Source: Vibrio mediterranei (GTDB taxonomy: Bacteria; Pseudomonadota; Gammaproteobacteria; Enterobacterales; Vibrionaceae). From it: a DNA stretch of 64,000 bases. The stretch spans positions 1,054,001 to 1,118,000 of the forward strand of contig NZ_FLLQ01000001.1 in the NCBI RefSeq assembly GCF_900088415.1, written 5' to 3'. Both the position numbers and the translations under genes were made by a program. Below are positions 37,163 to 46,514 of this stretch, one piece after another; position 1 is the first letter of the stretch, and every line of letters starts with the position of its first letter. Below the pieces are notes generated by a model. The model did no database searches. It had not been told where the DNA came from and saw only the letters and a program-made list of their open reading frames with translations.

Positions 37163-38614
37163 TTAACCGACAAGCGTACCAATACTAAGCATTACCACGC
37201 AGAATACGGTCAGAATAGCCATTAGTGGAGCCACCCATTTCAGCCATCTCACGTAAGGAACCCGAGCTATGGCAAGACCTCCCATCACGACAGCAGAAGT
37301 TGGGGTTATCAAATTCACCAGCCCTGAAGCAGACTGATACGCTGTAATAACCAACTCTCGACCAACACCAGCAAAATCACCTAGAGGAGCCATTATCGGC
37401 ATCGTCAACACAGCCAATCCCGAGGTCGAAGGCACCAAGAAAGATAATAATATTTCTAGGAAAAACATAACATTAACAAACACAACTGAAGAAAGACCAG
37501 TGACAATATGTTCCGCCGAATTCAATATGGTATCAGTGATCATCCCTCGGTCCATCACAACAACGATGCCTCGAGCAATACCAATAATCAAAGCTACTCC
37601 GAGTAAGTCTCTCGCCCCTTCAATAAAGCTATTGATGAAAGATTCTTCACTCATTCTAGCGACAAGCCCAACCAAGATAGACGAGGCTAGGAACATCGCA
37701 GAGATCTCTGCCATCCACCAGCCAGCAACCGAAACACCATATATCATCACAGCAAATGAACCACCAAAGATCGCTAAAATCACTTTTCTCGTCGTAGTGA
37801 AATCGAGTTTTTCCTCTCCTTTATTACCGAGGAAATGAGCCTTGTTCTCCTCTTGTTTATCATAAACAATAGATTTAGACGGGTCGACCTTGACCATTCG
37901 AGCATATCTCATGACATAAGCGACACAGATGATCCATCCAATCACTAACATGGCTAGACGCAGTAAAATACCATCAGTAAAAGGAATACCAGATGCATTC
38001 GCAGCAATCACCGTAGCAAATGGATTAATTGTGGAACCCAGAACTCCAATCCCAGCTCCTAATAAGATGGTAGCGGCCGCTACAAGTGGGTCAAATCGAG
38101 CTGCCATCATTACTGGGACGAGAAGTGTGTAGAATGGTAGAGATTCTTCCGCCATCCCATAGACAGTGCCACCCGCAGCAAACAAGGCCATAAGGATGGG
38201 AATCATCAACTCTTCTCTACCCTCTAACTTGTGAGTTACACGCTCAATTCCAGCATCTATCGCTCCGGTCTTAGTCACTAATCCCAAGAAGCCACCGATG
38301 ACTAATACAAATAACGAGACATCAATTGCACCTGCTTCATAACTATTGTGATCATAGAAGCCATCAATAGGGGCCATTAAGACGTCGATTGGAGTTTGTG
38401 GATTACTTTCTACGCTCGAATAAGTTCCGGCCACTGGCACTTCTCTGCCCAGATCTTCATTCATCACTCTCTCATATTGACCCGCAGGAATAATCCAGGT
38501 CATGACTGCAACGATAGCAATCAACACAAATAAAATGGTATAGGCTGAGGGAAACTTGAAATTTGCAAAAAAGCCTCCCGACTTTTTCGGCTCGTGAACG
38601 ACGTGGGTAGTCAT
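37163..38614 (-). CDS. arcD: YfcC-family transporter, probable arginine/ornithine antiporter
   Basis: 483 residues with about 12 helices. It has YfcC/DcuC-superfamily features: IIPAGQYERVMNEDLGREVPVAGTY after TM1, AMAEESLPFYTLLVPVMMAA-like central motif (GMAEESLPFYTLL), NPFATVIAANASGIPF, and FLVPSTSGLAVLTMPIMAPLGDFAGV. Members next to arcABC exchange arginine for ornithine; the family name alone is not substrate-specific, so ArcD is a context call. AGGAG precedes the ATG at 9 bases. Confidence 0.82.
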   Translation of the reverse strand: MTTHVVHEPKKSGGFFANFKFPSAYTILFVLIAIVAVMTWIIPAGQYERVMNEDLGREVPVAGTYSSVESNPQTPIDVLMAPIDGFYDHNSYEAGAIDVSLFVLVIGGFLGLVTKTGAIDAGIERVTHKLEGREELMIPILMALFAAGGTVYGMAEESLPFYTLLVPVMMAARFDPLVAAATILLGAGIGVLGSTINPFATVIAANASGIPFTDGILLRLAMLVIGWIICVAYVMRYARMVKVDPSKSIVYDKQEENKAHFLGNKGEEKLDFTTTRKVILAIFGGSFAVMIYGVSVAGWWMAEISAMFLASSILVGLVARMSEESFINSFIEGARDLLGVALIIGIARGIVVVMDRGMITDTILNSAEHIVTGLSSVVFVNVMFFLEILLSFLVPSTSGLAVLTMPIMAPLGDFAGVGRELVITAYQSASGLVNLITPTSAVVMGGLAIARVPYVRWLKWVAPLMAILTVFCVVMLSIGTLVG

Positions 38615-39039
38615 AGTATTCTCCTTAGTAGAAGGGCTATCCTGCTACTTTAGCTGTATGTTTTACATTCAATCACCACATTGAAGCCATAAGAATTACT
38701 AATCATAATTTCAAAGAAAATATACGCCTTTATTTACTGTTATTCTTGTGCCTTGTTCACACTTATTCCTGCAATAGTTAAATGGCCGCTGAAATAGAAT
38801 TATTTGTCTGGATTAATAATTAGATATTTTTGAAGAATATTCGCAAACAAAACAATCTCAAATGATAACTACTTTTGAACTTGGATATTTATTCAGATAT
38901 ATAATTATAAATATTTAACGAAATGAATTTTCTATTTTTTGAAGAATGTCACTCAAAATGCTATTAGCTAACGAAGTCACGAGACAAAATGCCGTAGCAC
39001 TAAAGAACTAACACTATCGTATCGTTCTATAATGCTACG
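38615..39039. promoter_or_regulatory. arcD upstream region with ARG-box candidate
   Basis: A gene-free, AT-rich 425-base stretch. TGGATATTTATTCA (38882-38895) agrees with the E. coli-type ARG box TGAAT-N4-ATTCA at 9 of 10 positions. A further TGAAT half-site is at 38924-38928. The box lies about 270 bases before arcD and could also face the hydrolase gene terminus. No ORF with a ribosome site was seen. Confidence 0.45.
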
Positions 39040-39816
39040 TTATTTCGATTCGAACTTATCGGTCTCAATAAAGTTCAGTACCAATGAGGTTACATAAGGA
39101 TCACGACGTAGCCTATCGTGTTTGATATCTACTTCAATAAAGTCTCGCATACCATCAAGTTTTGTAGATTCTACCGAGACCAGCCCATCGTTGCTTTTGC
39201 TAAACATGCCACTGAAAACCGGGTAGCTTTGCGTACCTGCTATGACACCGAAATCGTAGTTTGGAGTTGGCAAACTGTTTGGGAATGAATTAGGACTGGT
39301 TGTTAGCGATTCAGCGGTACCACCCACTAGAGATAGCATCCAAGTGTCCGAAAAGAAATCAGCAACATCACTACCATGGTTGGGAGTACCAACAAACACC
39401 ACTTTTCCCATCTCCGATGAGTCGACAAAATCAGGGTGCTGTGCCAAATACGAGCGGATAACTAATCCACCTAATGAATGCCCAACAAAGTGAATTTTCG
39501 ACTGATTAGTGACAAGGTTTTTTGAGTGATTAAACTCGTCAATACATCGAGAGAGCTCCTTGGCACTCTCGGCAAGCGTATTTTCAATAGGCTGGCGAAG
39601 CGTTGGGTAATCCACGACACAGACTTGATAGCCTTGTTTGGCAATACCTTTTGACATATTCTGCATCGACCAAGCGCTTCTCGCTAAGCCGTGCACTACA
39701 ACAACTTGATCTAAGTGGTGTGCATTTAGTTCACTATCGACGGTTTCTATCTCCGGCTTACTGCAACCCACTAGAGCAAGAGCAGTCAATATTGTCATAC
39801 TGACTTTCCACTTCAT
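39040..39816 (-). CDS. Lipoprotein alpha/beta hydrolase (lipase/esterase-like)
   Basis: 258 residues. Type II signal MKWKVSMTILTALALVGC with lipobox LVGC (Cys 18). Then an alpha/beta hydrolase: VVVVHGLARSAWSMQ (oxyanion region), nucleophile elbow GHSLGGL (about 137-143), Asp in SKSNDGLVSVES, His in DIKHDRLRR. Probably membrane-tethered and periplasmic or on the outer membrane. Substrate unknown; triacylglycerol-lipase-like. ATG 39816 has AGGAGG 6 bases upstream, better than the frame start at 39843. Confidence 0.85.
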   Translation of the reverse strand: MKWKVSMTILTALALVGCSKPEIETVDSELNAHHLDQVVVVHGLARSAWSMQNMSKGIAKQGYQVCVVDYPTLRQPIENTLAESAKELSRCIDEFNHSKNLVTNQSKIHFVGHSLGGLVIRSYLAQHPDFVDSSEMGKVVFVGTPNHGSDVADFFSDTWMLSLVGGTAESLTTSPNSFPNSLPTPNYDFGVIAGTQSYPVFSGMFSKSNDGLVSVESTKLDGMRDFIEVDIKHDRLRRDPYVTSLVLNFIETDKFESK

Positions 39817-40350
39817 TCTACGCCTCCTAACCTCGATACCCACCCCAGAATATCAAAGTGGTTTAACCACTTCTACACTATCTCTGTAAGACTTTCATTC
39901 CAAATCTAAGTAAATTTACGAAAAATCAAAAACCACTTTACCGCTGAGTTTTTAATCGGTTCTTCAATGCACTGGAGTGTGAAAGCTAACAATTTGAAAC
40001 TTATGCGCTCATTGCTAACCGATCGCAAAGAAATCTTATTATATTCACCGTTTTTATGTGTCAATCACTAACAAATTTACTGTCGTATTAACCCTTAGTA
40101 CCACATAGATATAGTGGCTAACGGACTTATTGGTGATATTTTAAGCCTTAATCGCTATTTTTCTATCTAATGCGTTTAAATAGCCTTTCTTTCCTAAAAT
40201 GCATTCACCACATCAATATAAAACCTGTTTGATATGCATTCCAAACTTTCTAAGGTGTTGAAGAGTGCACTCATTTAATTCCAATTTGATCCGCCTACTA
40301 GATGTTGCGACCTGAGCTCGTAACAGGCGTAAATAACTAAGGAATATATT
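39817..40350. promoter_or_regulatory. Divergent promoter region hydrolase/polysaccharide lyase
   Basis: 534 bases without a gene. AAGTGGTTTAACCACTT (39856-39872) is a perfect 17-bp palindrome 40 bases before the hydrolase start and is a good operator candidate; AAACCACTTT recurs at about 39930. The lyase side (40080-40350) is AT-rich with no clear CRP or sigma-54 site that I could see. Confidence 0.45.
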
Positions 40351-42204
40351 ATGAGAACAAGATTAAATTACCCTGCAATGATTCTCCCCGCATTGATGTT
40401 TGGGATGTTGCTGAATACCTCACTGACCTTCGCCAATGTCGATTCTGATGGCGACGGTATCCCCGACCTTGAAGATATATATCCTTGGGACGACACCAAG
40501 TCTGCCTTACCTATTCACCGATTACCTTCCATTGTGGAAGCGGAAGATTATGACCTTGGTGGACAAGGCATCGCCTACTTCGACAAAGAACCAGAGAACC
40601 GTGGGGGAAAGCAATACCGTAACGATGGTGTGGATTTATCTACTCACACTGATGGGCAGGTACACGTTGGCTGGTTTGCGCGCGACGAATGGATGAACTA
40701 CACCGTGCAAGTCGAAGAGGATGCCTACTACGAATTCTCTGCTTGGTTAGGTTCTTCTGCCGACAAAACCAAACATGTAGAACTGCGTAAGGGCACAGAA
40801 GTGTTGTTCCGGATTCCATTCCTTTCCTCCACCCAGATTACTCGCGAATTTGAGCAAACCTCACCTCACACCATTTGGTTAACTAAAGGGGAACATACGT
40901 TTACGCTCGCAGCAGTAGAAGGTTCAATCCGTATTGATCGCTTGCAGTTTGACTTATCGCCCCTTTCCAAAGACTCTGATAATGACGGTGTCGTCAATGC
41001 CGAAGATGCCTTTCCCTATGACCCTACCGAGTCTGTCGACACGGACAGCGATGGCATTGGAAATAACAAGGACACCGACGATGATGGAGATGGTGTTGCC
41101 GATATAGACGATGATTATCCACTTGACTCAGAAAGGTGGAAAAATGAGGTCACCATTATCTCCCCAGATAGCTGCAATGGTTTAGAGAACCAAGCACTAC
41201 TATGCAATGTGTTAGCAAACGACCTAGACCCTGAAGGTGATGAACTAACCATCGTCATTTCATCTGAACCAAACTATGGAACAGTTACCGTTGTCGAAGG
41301 ACAAATACTATATCAGCCAAATGCTGACTTTGTCGGCTTAGATGGCTTCTTCTACCATGTAGAAGACGGATTTAACCAATCGCAACCAGCTTGGGTCGAC
41401 ATTCAAATCGACCGAACCACGACAATCGAAAATCCAGCCACCATATACACTGCTGGTTGGGAAAACGGTCTGGCAGACTCCGGCTTACCTGGGGAACTCA
41501 CCCCTTCTTTTTCTAGTAGTTACGACTCACTCACCAAAATACCCGCCAGCTATCACTATTACGAGGTAGCTCAAGTAGATTGGGCTCGCACAGGTAATCA
41601 TGTGATGAAGTTTTACGGCGAGCCGCCAGCTTATCGAAGCGAAACAGCCTTTATGGATGGCCGCTATCAGTATGCACCGGGAGATGCCTTCTATTTTAGT
41701 GCCAGTATTCGCCCCGATGCATCTTGGCAGACCATCACTAAATACTCCATTATCTTGGCGCAGTGGAAGTCATTCAGCTCTGGTCCTCACGCCGCAGTGC
41801 GTCTAAGCAATGATGGGCTTTTCAAACTCAGCTTCCACGCACCTAACTATCCGGTGATCGATTTAGGCCTTGCCCCACAAGACCAATGGACTGATATTCG
41901 TATCTACTTTAAAAAGTCTTTGGCCGACGATGGACGAGTAAAAGTCTGGGTCAATGGTGAGCTGAAGCTCGACCGGAAAGGTAAAAACATGCTGATTAGC
42001 AATAATGGCTACACCAAGATCGGAATGTATACAGAAATTCGCAATCCTAGGACAATCTATTTCGACAACGTTTCTGTCTCTAAAGCCATTAATAGAGAGT
42101 TGGATGCTTGGGGACGCTCCCCCGTGGATGGTATCTATAATGACAGTGACGATGACGGTAAAAGTAATGGCTTAGACCCGTATCCATTTGACCCAGAACG
42201 TTAG
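40351..42204 (+). CDS. Secreted modular polysaccharide lyase (CBM6 + TSP3 + heparin-lyase-I-like domain)
   Basis: 617 residues. Signal peptide 1-29. A short DSDGDGIPD calcium repeat follows. A CBM6-like carbohydrate module (about 60-205) has IVEAEDYDLGGQG, DGVDLSTHTDGQVHVGW and GSIRIDRLQFDL. Calcium-binding thrombospondin type-3 repeats (about 208-262) come next, then a cadherin-like Ig domain (about 266-352). The C-terminal lyase domain (about 365-592) has SETAFMDG, YSIILAQWKSFSSGPHAAVRL, GRVKVWVNGELKLDRKG and YTKIGMYTEI followed by RTIYFDNVSVSK, as in the PF14099 heparin lyase I/glucuronan lyase (PL13/PL20) group. A last TSP3 repeat closes the chain. It probably cleaves a uronic-acid polysaccharide outside the cell; the exact polymer is inferred from family and from the glucuronate island. 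Confidence 0.85.
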   Translation: MRTRLNYPAMILPALMFGMLLNTSLTFANVDSDGDGIPDLEDIYPWDDTKSALPIHRLPSIVEAEDYDLGGQGIAYFDKEPENRGGKQYRNDGVDLSTHTDGQVHVGWFARDEWMNYTVQVEEDAYYEFSAWLGSSADKTKHVELRKGTEVLFRIPFLSSTQITREFEQTSPHTIWLTKGEHTFTLAAVEGSIRIDRLQFDLSPLSKDSDNDGVVNAEDAFPYDPTESVDTDSDGIGNNKDTDDDGDGVADIDDDYPLDSERWKNEVTIISPDSCNGLENQALLCNVLANDLDPEGDELTIVISSEPNYGTVTVVEGQILYQPNADFVGLDGFFYHVEDGFNQSQPAWVDIQIDRTTTIENPATIYTAGWENGLADSGLPGELTPSFSSSYDSLTKIPASYHYYEVAQVDWARTGNHVMKFYGEPPAYRSETAFMDGRYQYAPGDAFYFSASIRPDASWQTITKYSIILAQWKSFSSGPHAAVRLSNDGLFKLSFHAPNYPVIDLGLAPQDQWTDIRIYFKKSLADDGRVKVWVNGELKLDRKGKNMLISNNGYTKIGMYTEIRNPRTIYFDNVSVSKAINRELDAWGRSPVDGIYNDSDDDGKSNGLDPYPFDPER

Positions 42205-42220
42205 CTTTCGTCACTCTTGC

Positions 42221-42244
42221 AGCGACGGTGTGAAAACCGTCGCT
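42221..42244. terminator. Hairpin after polysaccharide lyase gene
   Basis: AGCGACGG (42221-42228) and CCGTCGCT (42237-42244) with an 8-base loop. No long T-run, so a weak or rho-assisted terminator between the convergent lyase and GNAT genes. Confidence 0.5.
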
Positions 42245-42263
42245 AAGCTAACCCAAGGCACGG

Positions 42264-42503
42264 TTATCTATTCAAGAATCTAGCCACATACCAACAGTCG
42301 GCTTCAATCTGATAGCCTTGCTCTCCAGCCCACGCAAGACCGTGATCGACTAACTGTTTTGCCGCGCCCTTTCCACGCAGTGATTCTGGTACAAAGGTGT
42401 GGGTAAAATTAACCGTATTACCCGAAAGCTTGTAATCCAATACCGAGTCTTGCCCGTTCGAAGAGAGTACAAATCTCTGTCTATCTTGTTGATGTTCAAT
42501 CAT
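42264..42503 (-). CDS. Small GNAT-type N-acetyltransferase (YjdJ-like)
   Basis: 79 residues, the minimal NATD1/YjdJ fold: FVLSSNGQDSVLDYKL, HTFVPESLRGKGAAKQLVDHGLAWA (acetyl-CoA loop RGKGAA), ending ADCWYVARFL. Acceptor unknown. Its ATG overlaps the stop of the HD-domain gene (ATGA), so it is translationally coupled as the third gene of the phzF operon. Confidence 0.85.
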   Translation of the reverse strand: MIEHQQDRQRFVLSSNGQDSVLDYKLSGNTVNFTHTFVPESLRGKGAAKQLVDHGLAWAGEQGYQIEADCWYVARFLNR

Positions 42504-43132
42504 GATATTTCGTGCCCTAATTGCGCTAGATATTGTTTCATAAACGCCACTCTACTGATTGCTTCCTGTTTACCCGCTTCGGTTTTCATTGTGTCTGCAA
42601 TGGAAAATAGCTTGATGTAAAAATGGTCAATGGTGAACTTGGCATCGTCAGCAGAACGCTCAACGCAAAAAGGGTCATCAGTACTATACAAAGTTCGACC
42701 CAGACTGCTCGCAACCTGAATACAACGCGTAACACCTATAGCACCTAAGGCATCTAATCTGTCAGCATCTTGTACTACTCTAGCTTCAATAGAATCAGTT
42801 GCGATATTGGCGGAAAAACTGTGCGCGACAATCGCATGGTGGATGGCATCAATATGCAGCTCTGGGTAACCTATCGATCTCAAAAACTGACACGCTTTGT
42901 GCGCCGCGATAGTTGAACTGCTCGCACGTTCTGGATGATCCTTAGGATAAGTAAAGCAATCATGCAAATAGGCCGCTGGAATAACCACATCCAAATTAGC
43001 GTTTTCTGTCACTGATAAGCGTTTAGCACAATTAACGACCCGTAATACATGGTTAAGATCATGCGCCGCATCAGTGATCATTTCCGCTTGAATAAAGTCC
43101 AGAAACTGAGGAATCCATTTCTCATTAAACAC
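42500..43132 (-). CDS. HD-domain phosphohydrolase (YedJ-like)
   Basis: 210 residues. H...HD...D arrangement: AHDLNHVLRVVNCAKRL, AAYLHDCFTYPKDHPERASSS, IVAHSFSAN, VVQDADRLDALGAIGVTRC. This is the YedJ pattern of metal-dependent phosphohydrolases; the substrate is unknown. The start is GTG 43132 (AAAGG 9 bases upstream), overlapping phzF by 8 bases; the longer ATG at 43177 would add residues not found in YedJ. Confidence 0.85.
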   Translation of the reverse strand: MFNEKWIPQFLDFIQAEMITDAAHDLNHVLRVVNCAKRLSVTENANLDVVIPAAYLHDCFTYPKDHPERASSSTIAAHKACQFLRSIGYPELHIDAIHHAIVAHSFSANIATDSIEARVVQDADRLDALGAIGVTRCIQVASSLGRTLYSTDDPFCVERSADDAKFTIDHFYIKLFSIADTMKTEAGKQEAISRVAFMKQYLAQLGHEIS

Positions 43133-43922
43133 GAATAGTACCTTTGATAAGCGTAATCGCTTGACCACTAAGCTCAATACGGTCTTGTTTCAACATCATA
43201 CCAACGTAGCCTCCGCGCTCAGAATCTTGGTAACCGATCAGCGAACACTTGTTGAGCTTATCGGCCCAATAAGGAGCCAATGCGCAATAGGCAGACCCCG
43301 TAACAGGATCCTCATTAACTCCAACCCAAGGAGCAAAATAGCGAGCAATGAAATCCACATCACTCCGCTCAGACTTGGCCGTTACCGCCATGGCTCGACC
43401 TTCACATTGGATAAGAGCGTGGAAATTTGGAGTAAGATGATGCAAGCGTTCTTCACTTTTTAGCACCAGTAAATCTTTACCACCTTCGAATTCACCCCAG
43501 TACTCGACATCCTCTTCTTTCAAGCCCAGAGCTTCCAGTTTCGCGAGTGACTTTTCAGCCTCATTGGCAGGGTAAAGTGGAAAGTCTAAAGAAATACGTT
43601 CACCAGCTTTCTCTGCATGAAGCTCACCCGATAGAGTATGAAAACTGCACTTTCCATCTTTTTCTAGCAGCCCTATCTCATCTAGCACATTAACAGTAGC
43701 CAGTGTTCCATGACCACAAAGCGCTACTTCCACTTGTGGTGTAAACCAACGCAATCTGTTATCGGATAGTGATAGAAAAGCGGTTTCTGAGATCGCCATT
43801 TCCTTGGCAATAGACAGCATTAATGAGGCGGGTAACGGTTCTTGAGTAATACACACACCAGCAGGATTCCCCTTAAAGGGCTCGCTGGTAAATGCATTTA
43901 CTTGATAGATATCTAACTGCAT
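43125..43922 (-). CDS. PhzF-family isomerase-like protein
   Basis: 265 residues: IYQVNAFTSEPFKGNPAGVCI at the N-terminus, EMAISETAFL with the conserved catalytic Glu (about residue 46), LCGHGTLATVNVL, and DPVTGSAYCALAPYWA. The family includes PhzF of phenazine synthesis and many epimerase-like proteins of unknown substrate; no phenazine genes are nearby. AAGGAG before the ATG. First gene of a three-gene operon. Confidence 0.9.
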   Translation of the reverse strand: MQLDIYQVNAFTSEPFKGNPAGVCITQEPLPASLMLSIAKEMAISETAFLSLSDNRLRWFTPQVEVALCGHGTLATVNVLDEIGLLEKDGKCSFHTLSGELHAEKAGERISLDFPLYPANEAEKSLAKLEALGLKEEDVEYWGEFEGGKDLLVLKSEERLHHLTPNFHALIQCEGRAMAVTAKSERSDVDFIARYFAPWVGVNEDPVTGSAYCALAPYWADKLNKCSLIGYQDSERGGYVGMMLKQDRIELSGQAITLIKGTIRV

Positions 43923-44055
43923 GACAACTCCTTATGGACCGTTACTACTTTAAAGGATAGATAAAATAATCGCGAGCGGAGTTTAAATTGTTATGGGTGA
44001 TGATCTCGCCTGTTATCAATTCGTAGATAACAAAAAGAGTCAAAAAGTAGCTAAT

Positions 44056-44214
44056 ATGCACCGAAAAGCCCACCTACCGAGTAAGATCTGCATTGGTTGT
44101 GATAAGCCTTTCACTTGGCGCAAAAAGTGGCAACACTGTTGGGAACAAGTTCGATATTGCTCAAAGCGATGCTCAAGTAAAGCGCGCGGAGCTAAGAAAT
44201 CGTCTGAATGTTAA
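44056..44214 (+). CDS. DUF2256 zinc-ribbon-like protein
   Basis: 52 residues: MHRKAHLPSKICIGCDKPF, WRKKWQHCWEQVRYCSKRCSSKAR. The C-x2-C ... C-x8-C-x3-C layout with FTWRKKW is the DUF2256 signature, a probable zinc ribbon. The frame is open to ATG 43993, but the family starts at MHRK. DUF2256 genes often lie near cryptochrome/photolyase genes, as here; function unknown. Convergent with the SDR gene. Confidence 0.8.
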   Translation: MHRKAHLPSKICIGCDKPFTWRKKWQHCWEQVRYCSKRCSSKARGAKKSSEC

Positions 44215-44219
44215 CAACG

Positions 44220-44945
44220 TCACCACGTAATATCACTGCCATCGTAAGCAATGAAGCGCCCGTTGTCTTCTGGACTAAGATTTTTCAAAACGTGGAACAG
44301 TAAATTTGCGGTTTCATCCGGCGCGAATAGCTGTTTTTCTGGCACATTTGCTTGAAAAGGCAAAGAAAGTGCTGTGTCCGTGGTCCCTGGATGTAAAGCT
44401 ATCGTGCAAGAACGTTTCATTAAACGCCCCCATTCAATGCTTATGTTCTTCACCGCCATATTCAACGCGGCTTTTGAGCAGCGATAGCTGTACCAGCCAC
44501 CTAACTCATTGTCGTCAATACTTCCCACTCTTGCTGAGATGGTGGCAAAGCGGGGAGCATCCGAGCGTCTGAGAAAAGGTAAAACGTGCTTTGCTAACAG
44601 CAAAGTAGGCAGGGTATTAACTTGAATACTGGTCATAAAGTTGTTTGAGGTAACTGCCTTTAAAGTCTTTTCAGGAGTGAGCTCATTTATCGACAAGACA
44701 CCAACACAATTGATGACCCAATCTAGATGGTCAACCTCAGCATCGAGTGACGTCGTTAACGAGCTATAATCATCTTCTTCGGTGACATCTAAAGCATACC
44801 AGCACAATCGCGCATGCTGCACTCTAGGCTGAGCACGGCGATAAGTAGCAAAGACATTGGCATTGGTATGAGTCAGAATCTGCTGGCATAACGCACTCCC
44901 TATCCCTCCGGAAGCACCAACGATCAAAACATTCAATGGCTGCAT
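44220..44945 (-). CDS. SDR-family oxidoreductase (C-factor/CsgA-like)
   Basis: 241 residues. NAD(P) loop VGASGGIGSALCQQI (residues 9-23), NCVGVL in place of NNAG, catalytic ISARVGS, and Y-x-x-x-K in YRCSKAALNM. Resembles the C-factor type SDR often found with photolyase genes in marine gammaproteobacteria. Separated by 7 bases from the photolyase gene stop, so co-transcribed. Confidence 0.85.
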   Translation of the reverse strand: MQPLNVLIVGASGGIGSALCQQILTHTNANVFATYRRAQPRVQHARLCWYALDVTEEDDYSSLTTSLDAEVDHLDWVINCVGVLSINELTPEKTLKAVTSNNFMTSIQVNTLPTLLLAKHVLPFLRRSDAPRFATISARVGSIDDNELGGWYSYRCSKAALNMAVKNISIEWGRLMKRSCTIALHPGTTDTALSLPFQANVPEKQLFAPDETANLLFHVLKNLSPEDNGRFIAYDGSDITW

Positions 44946-44952
44946 CTCTACC

Positions 44953-46509
44953 TCACAGGCGCTCTATTCGAGCTAAGTTTGCTTCGGCCGTTGTAAGATG
45001 TTCATCTTGAACATCGGGCGCCAACCGGTCCCAAGTTCGATAAATCATCGCCGTACGAGGGTTCTTACTCAACCAATCACGATGCTTATGCATAAACCGC
45101 CAATAGAAGCCGTTAAAAGGACAGGCTTGTTGGCCTGAACGCTCTTTGACGTTATAAAAACACCCACTACAATAATCACTCATTTTGTTAATATAGCCAC
45201 CACTTGAACCATAAGGTTTGGTCGCAATAAGTCCTCCATCTGCGTACAAAGCCATACCTCGAGTATTGGGCATTTCTACCCACTCAATCGCATCAACATA
45301 AATGCCAAGGTACCATTGTTCTACTTGGTCTGGGTCCAACTCTGTGAGCAACGCGAAATTACCAGTCACCATTAAACGCTGAATATGATGAGCGTAAGCG
45401 AAATCAAGAGACTGAGTGATGGCTCGCTTCATACAACTCATCTTTGTCTCGCCGTTCCAAAAATATTGAGGTAGCGCCCTAGAAGCTTTTAGCACATTGG
45501 TCGTCGAGTAGTCTGGCATATTGCTCCAATACATGCCTCGAATATACTCACGCCAACCGAGTATCTGTCGGACAAAGCCTTCAATCTGCGCAAGTGTGAT
45601 CTTTCCTTCAGAGTGAGCATATTGCTCAATGGCTGCATATAGTACTTCTAGAGGGGATAGCATCTTACAGTTGAGCGAGAAAGAAAGGCGGCTATGGTAC
45701 AGGCTCCACTGACTCTCATGCTGTTCCGTCATGGCATCTTGAAAACGGCCAAAATTAGGCAAACAGACTTGGCAAAAGTGTGCCAGTAGAGTGAGAGATT
45801 GAGAGCGATTGATAGGCCAAATGAGTTGTTCTTCAATTCGTCCTATCGAGTTTAGGTTGTGACGCTCTATCCGAGACACCGTCTCCTTCGTCGGTGATGC
45901 AAACAATAACGGTGTGGGTAGCGCTTTTATGTCAGATTTTTTCAGTTTGTTGCGGTTATTGGCATCATAACTCCACTTACCACCAAGCGGTTTAGTTTCA
46001 CTTTCCATCAACACGCCATGTTTCTTGCGCATTTTGCGGTAAAAGTGGTCCATGACTAATGCTTTACCTCCCACGAAATAGGTTTCTAATTCTGAAAAAG
46101 GCAGTAAAAAGTGTTCAGACTCCACCAAAGTGGCTGAAAATTGTGGGTGAGAAAAGTGAGACAGTTGGTCAAGTAGACGATATTCATCTGGCCTTTGATA
46201 TTCAAATCTAACGATGTTGTATTGCTCACCAACTGAGGCAATCAGCTCCGATAAAGAGTCAAAAGCGCAAGTGTCATCTAGAGTGAGATAGTGAACGTGA
46301 TGCCCTTGCTGCATTAGGCTTTGCGCAAAGCTTTCCATTGATAGGAAGAACGCCACTTGCTTTTGAATGTGATGCGTCACGTATTCAGATTCTTGCTTTA
46401 GTTCGGCGATTAGATAGAGCACATCATTGTCCTGTTGAGAGAACCACGAATGTTGGCTATCCAACTGGTCACCTAAGACGAGCCTCAGCGTTTTGTATCC
46501 CATTTTCAT
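44953..46509 (-). CDS. Cryptochrome/photolyase of the FeS-BCP type
   Basis: About 518 residues. N-terminal LRLVLGDQLDSQHSWF is typical of the PhrB/FeS-BCP group. Four cysteines in the C-terminal part (SCMKRA, DYCSGC, ACPFN) match the [4Fe-4S] ligand set. FAD region includes ILGWREYIRGMYW and NFALLTELDPDQVEQWYLGIYVDAIEWVEMPNTRGMAL. Family members repair (6-4) photoproducts or act as light sensors. Start uncertain among ATG 46533, 46509 and 46503; 46509 lies 5 bases after the upstream stop. Confidence 0.9.
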   Translation of the reverse strand: MKMGYKTLRLVLGDQLDSQHSWFSQQDNDVLYLIAELKQESEYVTHHIQKQVAFFLSMESFAQSLMQQGHHVHYLTLDDTCAFDSLSELIASVGEQYNIVRFEYQRPDEYRLLDQLSHFSHPQFSATLVESEHFLLPFSELETYFVGGKALVMDHFYRKMRKKHGVLMESETKPLGGKWSYDANNRNKLKKSDIKALPTPLLFASPTKETVSRIERHNLNSIGRIEEQLIWPINRSQSLTLLAHFCQVCLPNFGRFQDAMTEQHESQWSLYHSRLSFSLNCKMLSPLEVLYAAIEQYAHSEGKITLAQIEGFVRQILGWREYIRGMYWSNMPDYSTTNVLKASRALPQYFWNGETKMSCMKRAITQSLDFAYAHHIQRLMVTGNFALLTELDPDQVEQWYLGIYVDAIEWVEMPNTRGMALYADGGLIATKPYGSSGGYINKMSDYCSGCFYNVKERSGQQACPFNGFYWRFMHKHRDWLSKNPRTAMIYRTWDRLAPDVQDEHLTTAEANLARIERL

Positions 46510-46514
46510 TCCTA

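Noticed and set aside
38830..38845. TGAAGAATATTCG as a second ARG box before arcD
   Set aside because: The half-site spacing is one base short of the ARG box; treated as chance AT-rich similarity.
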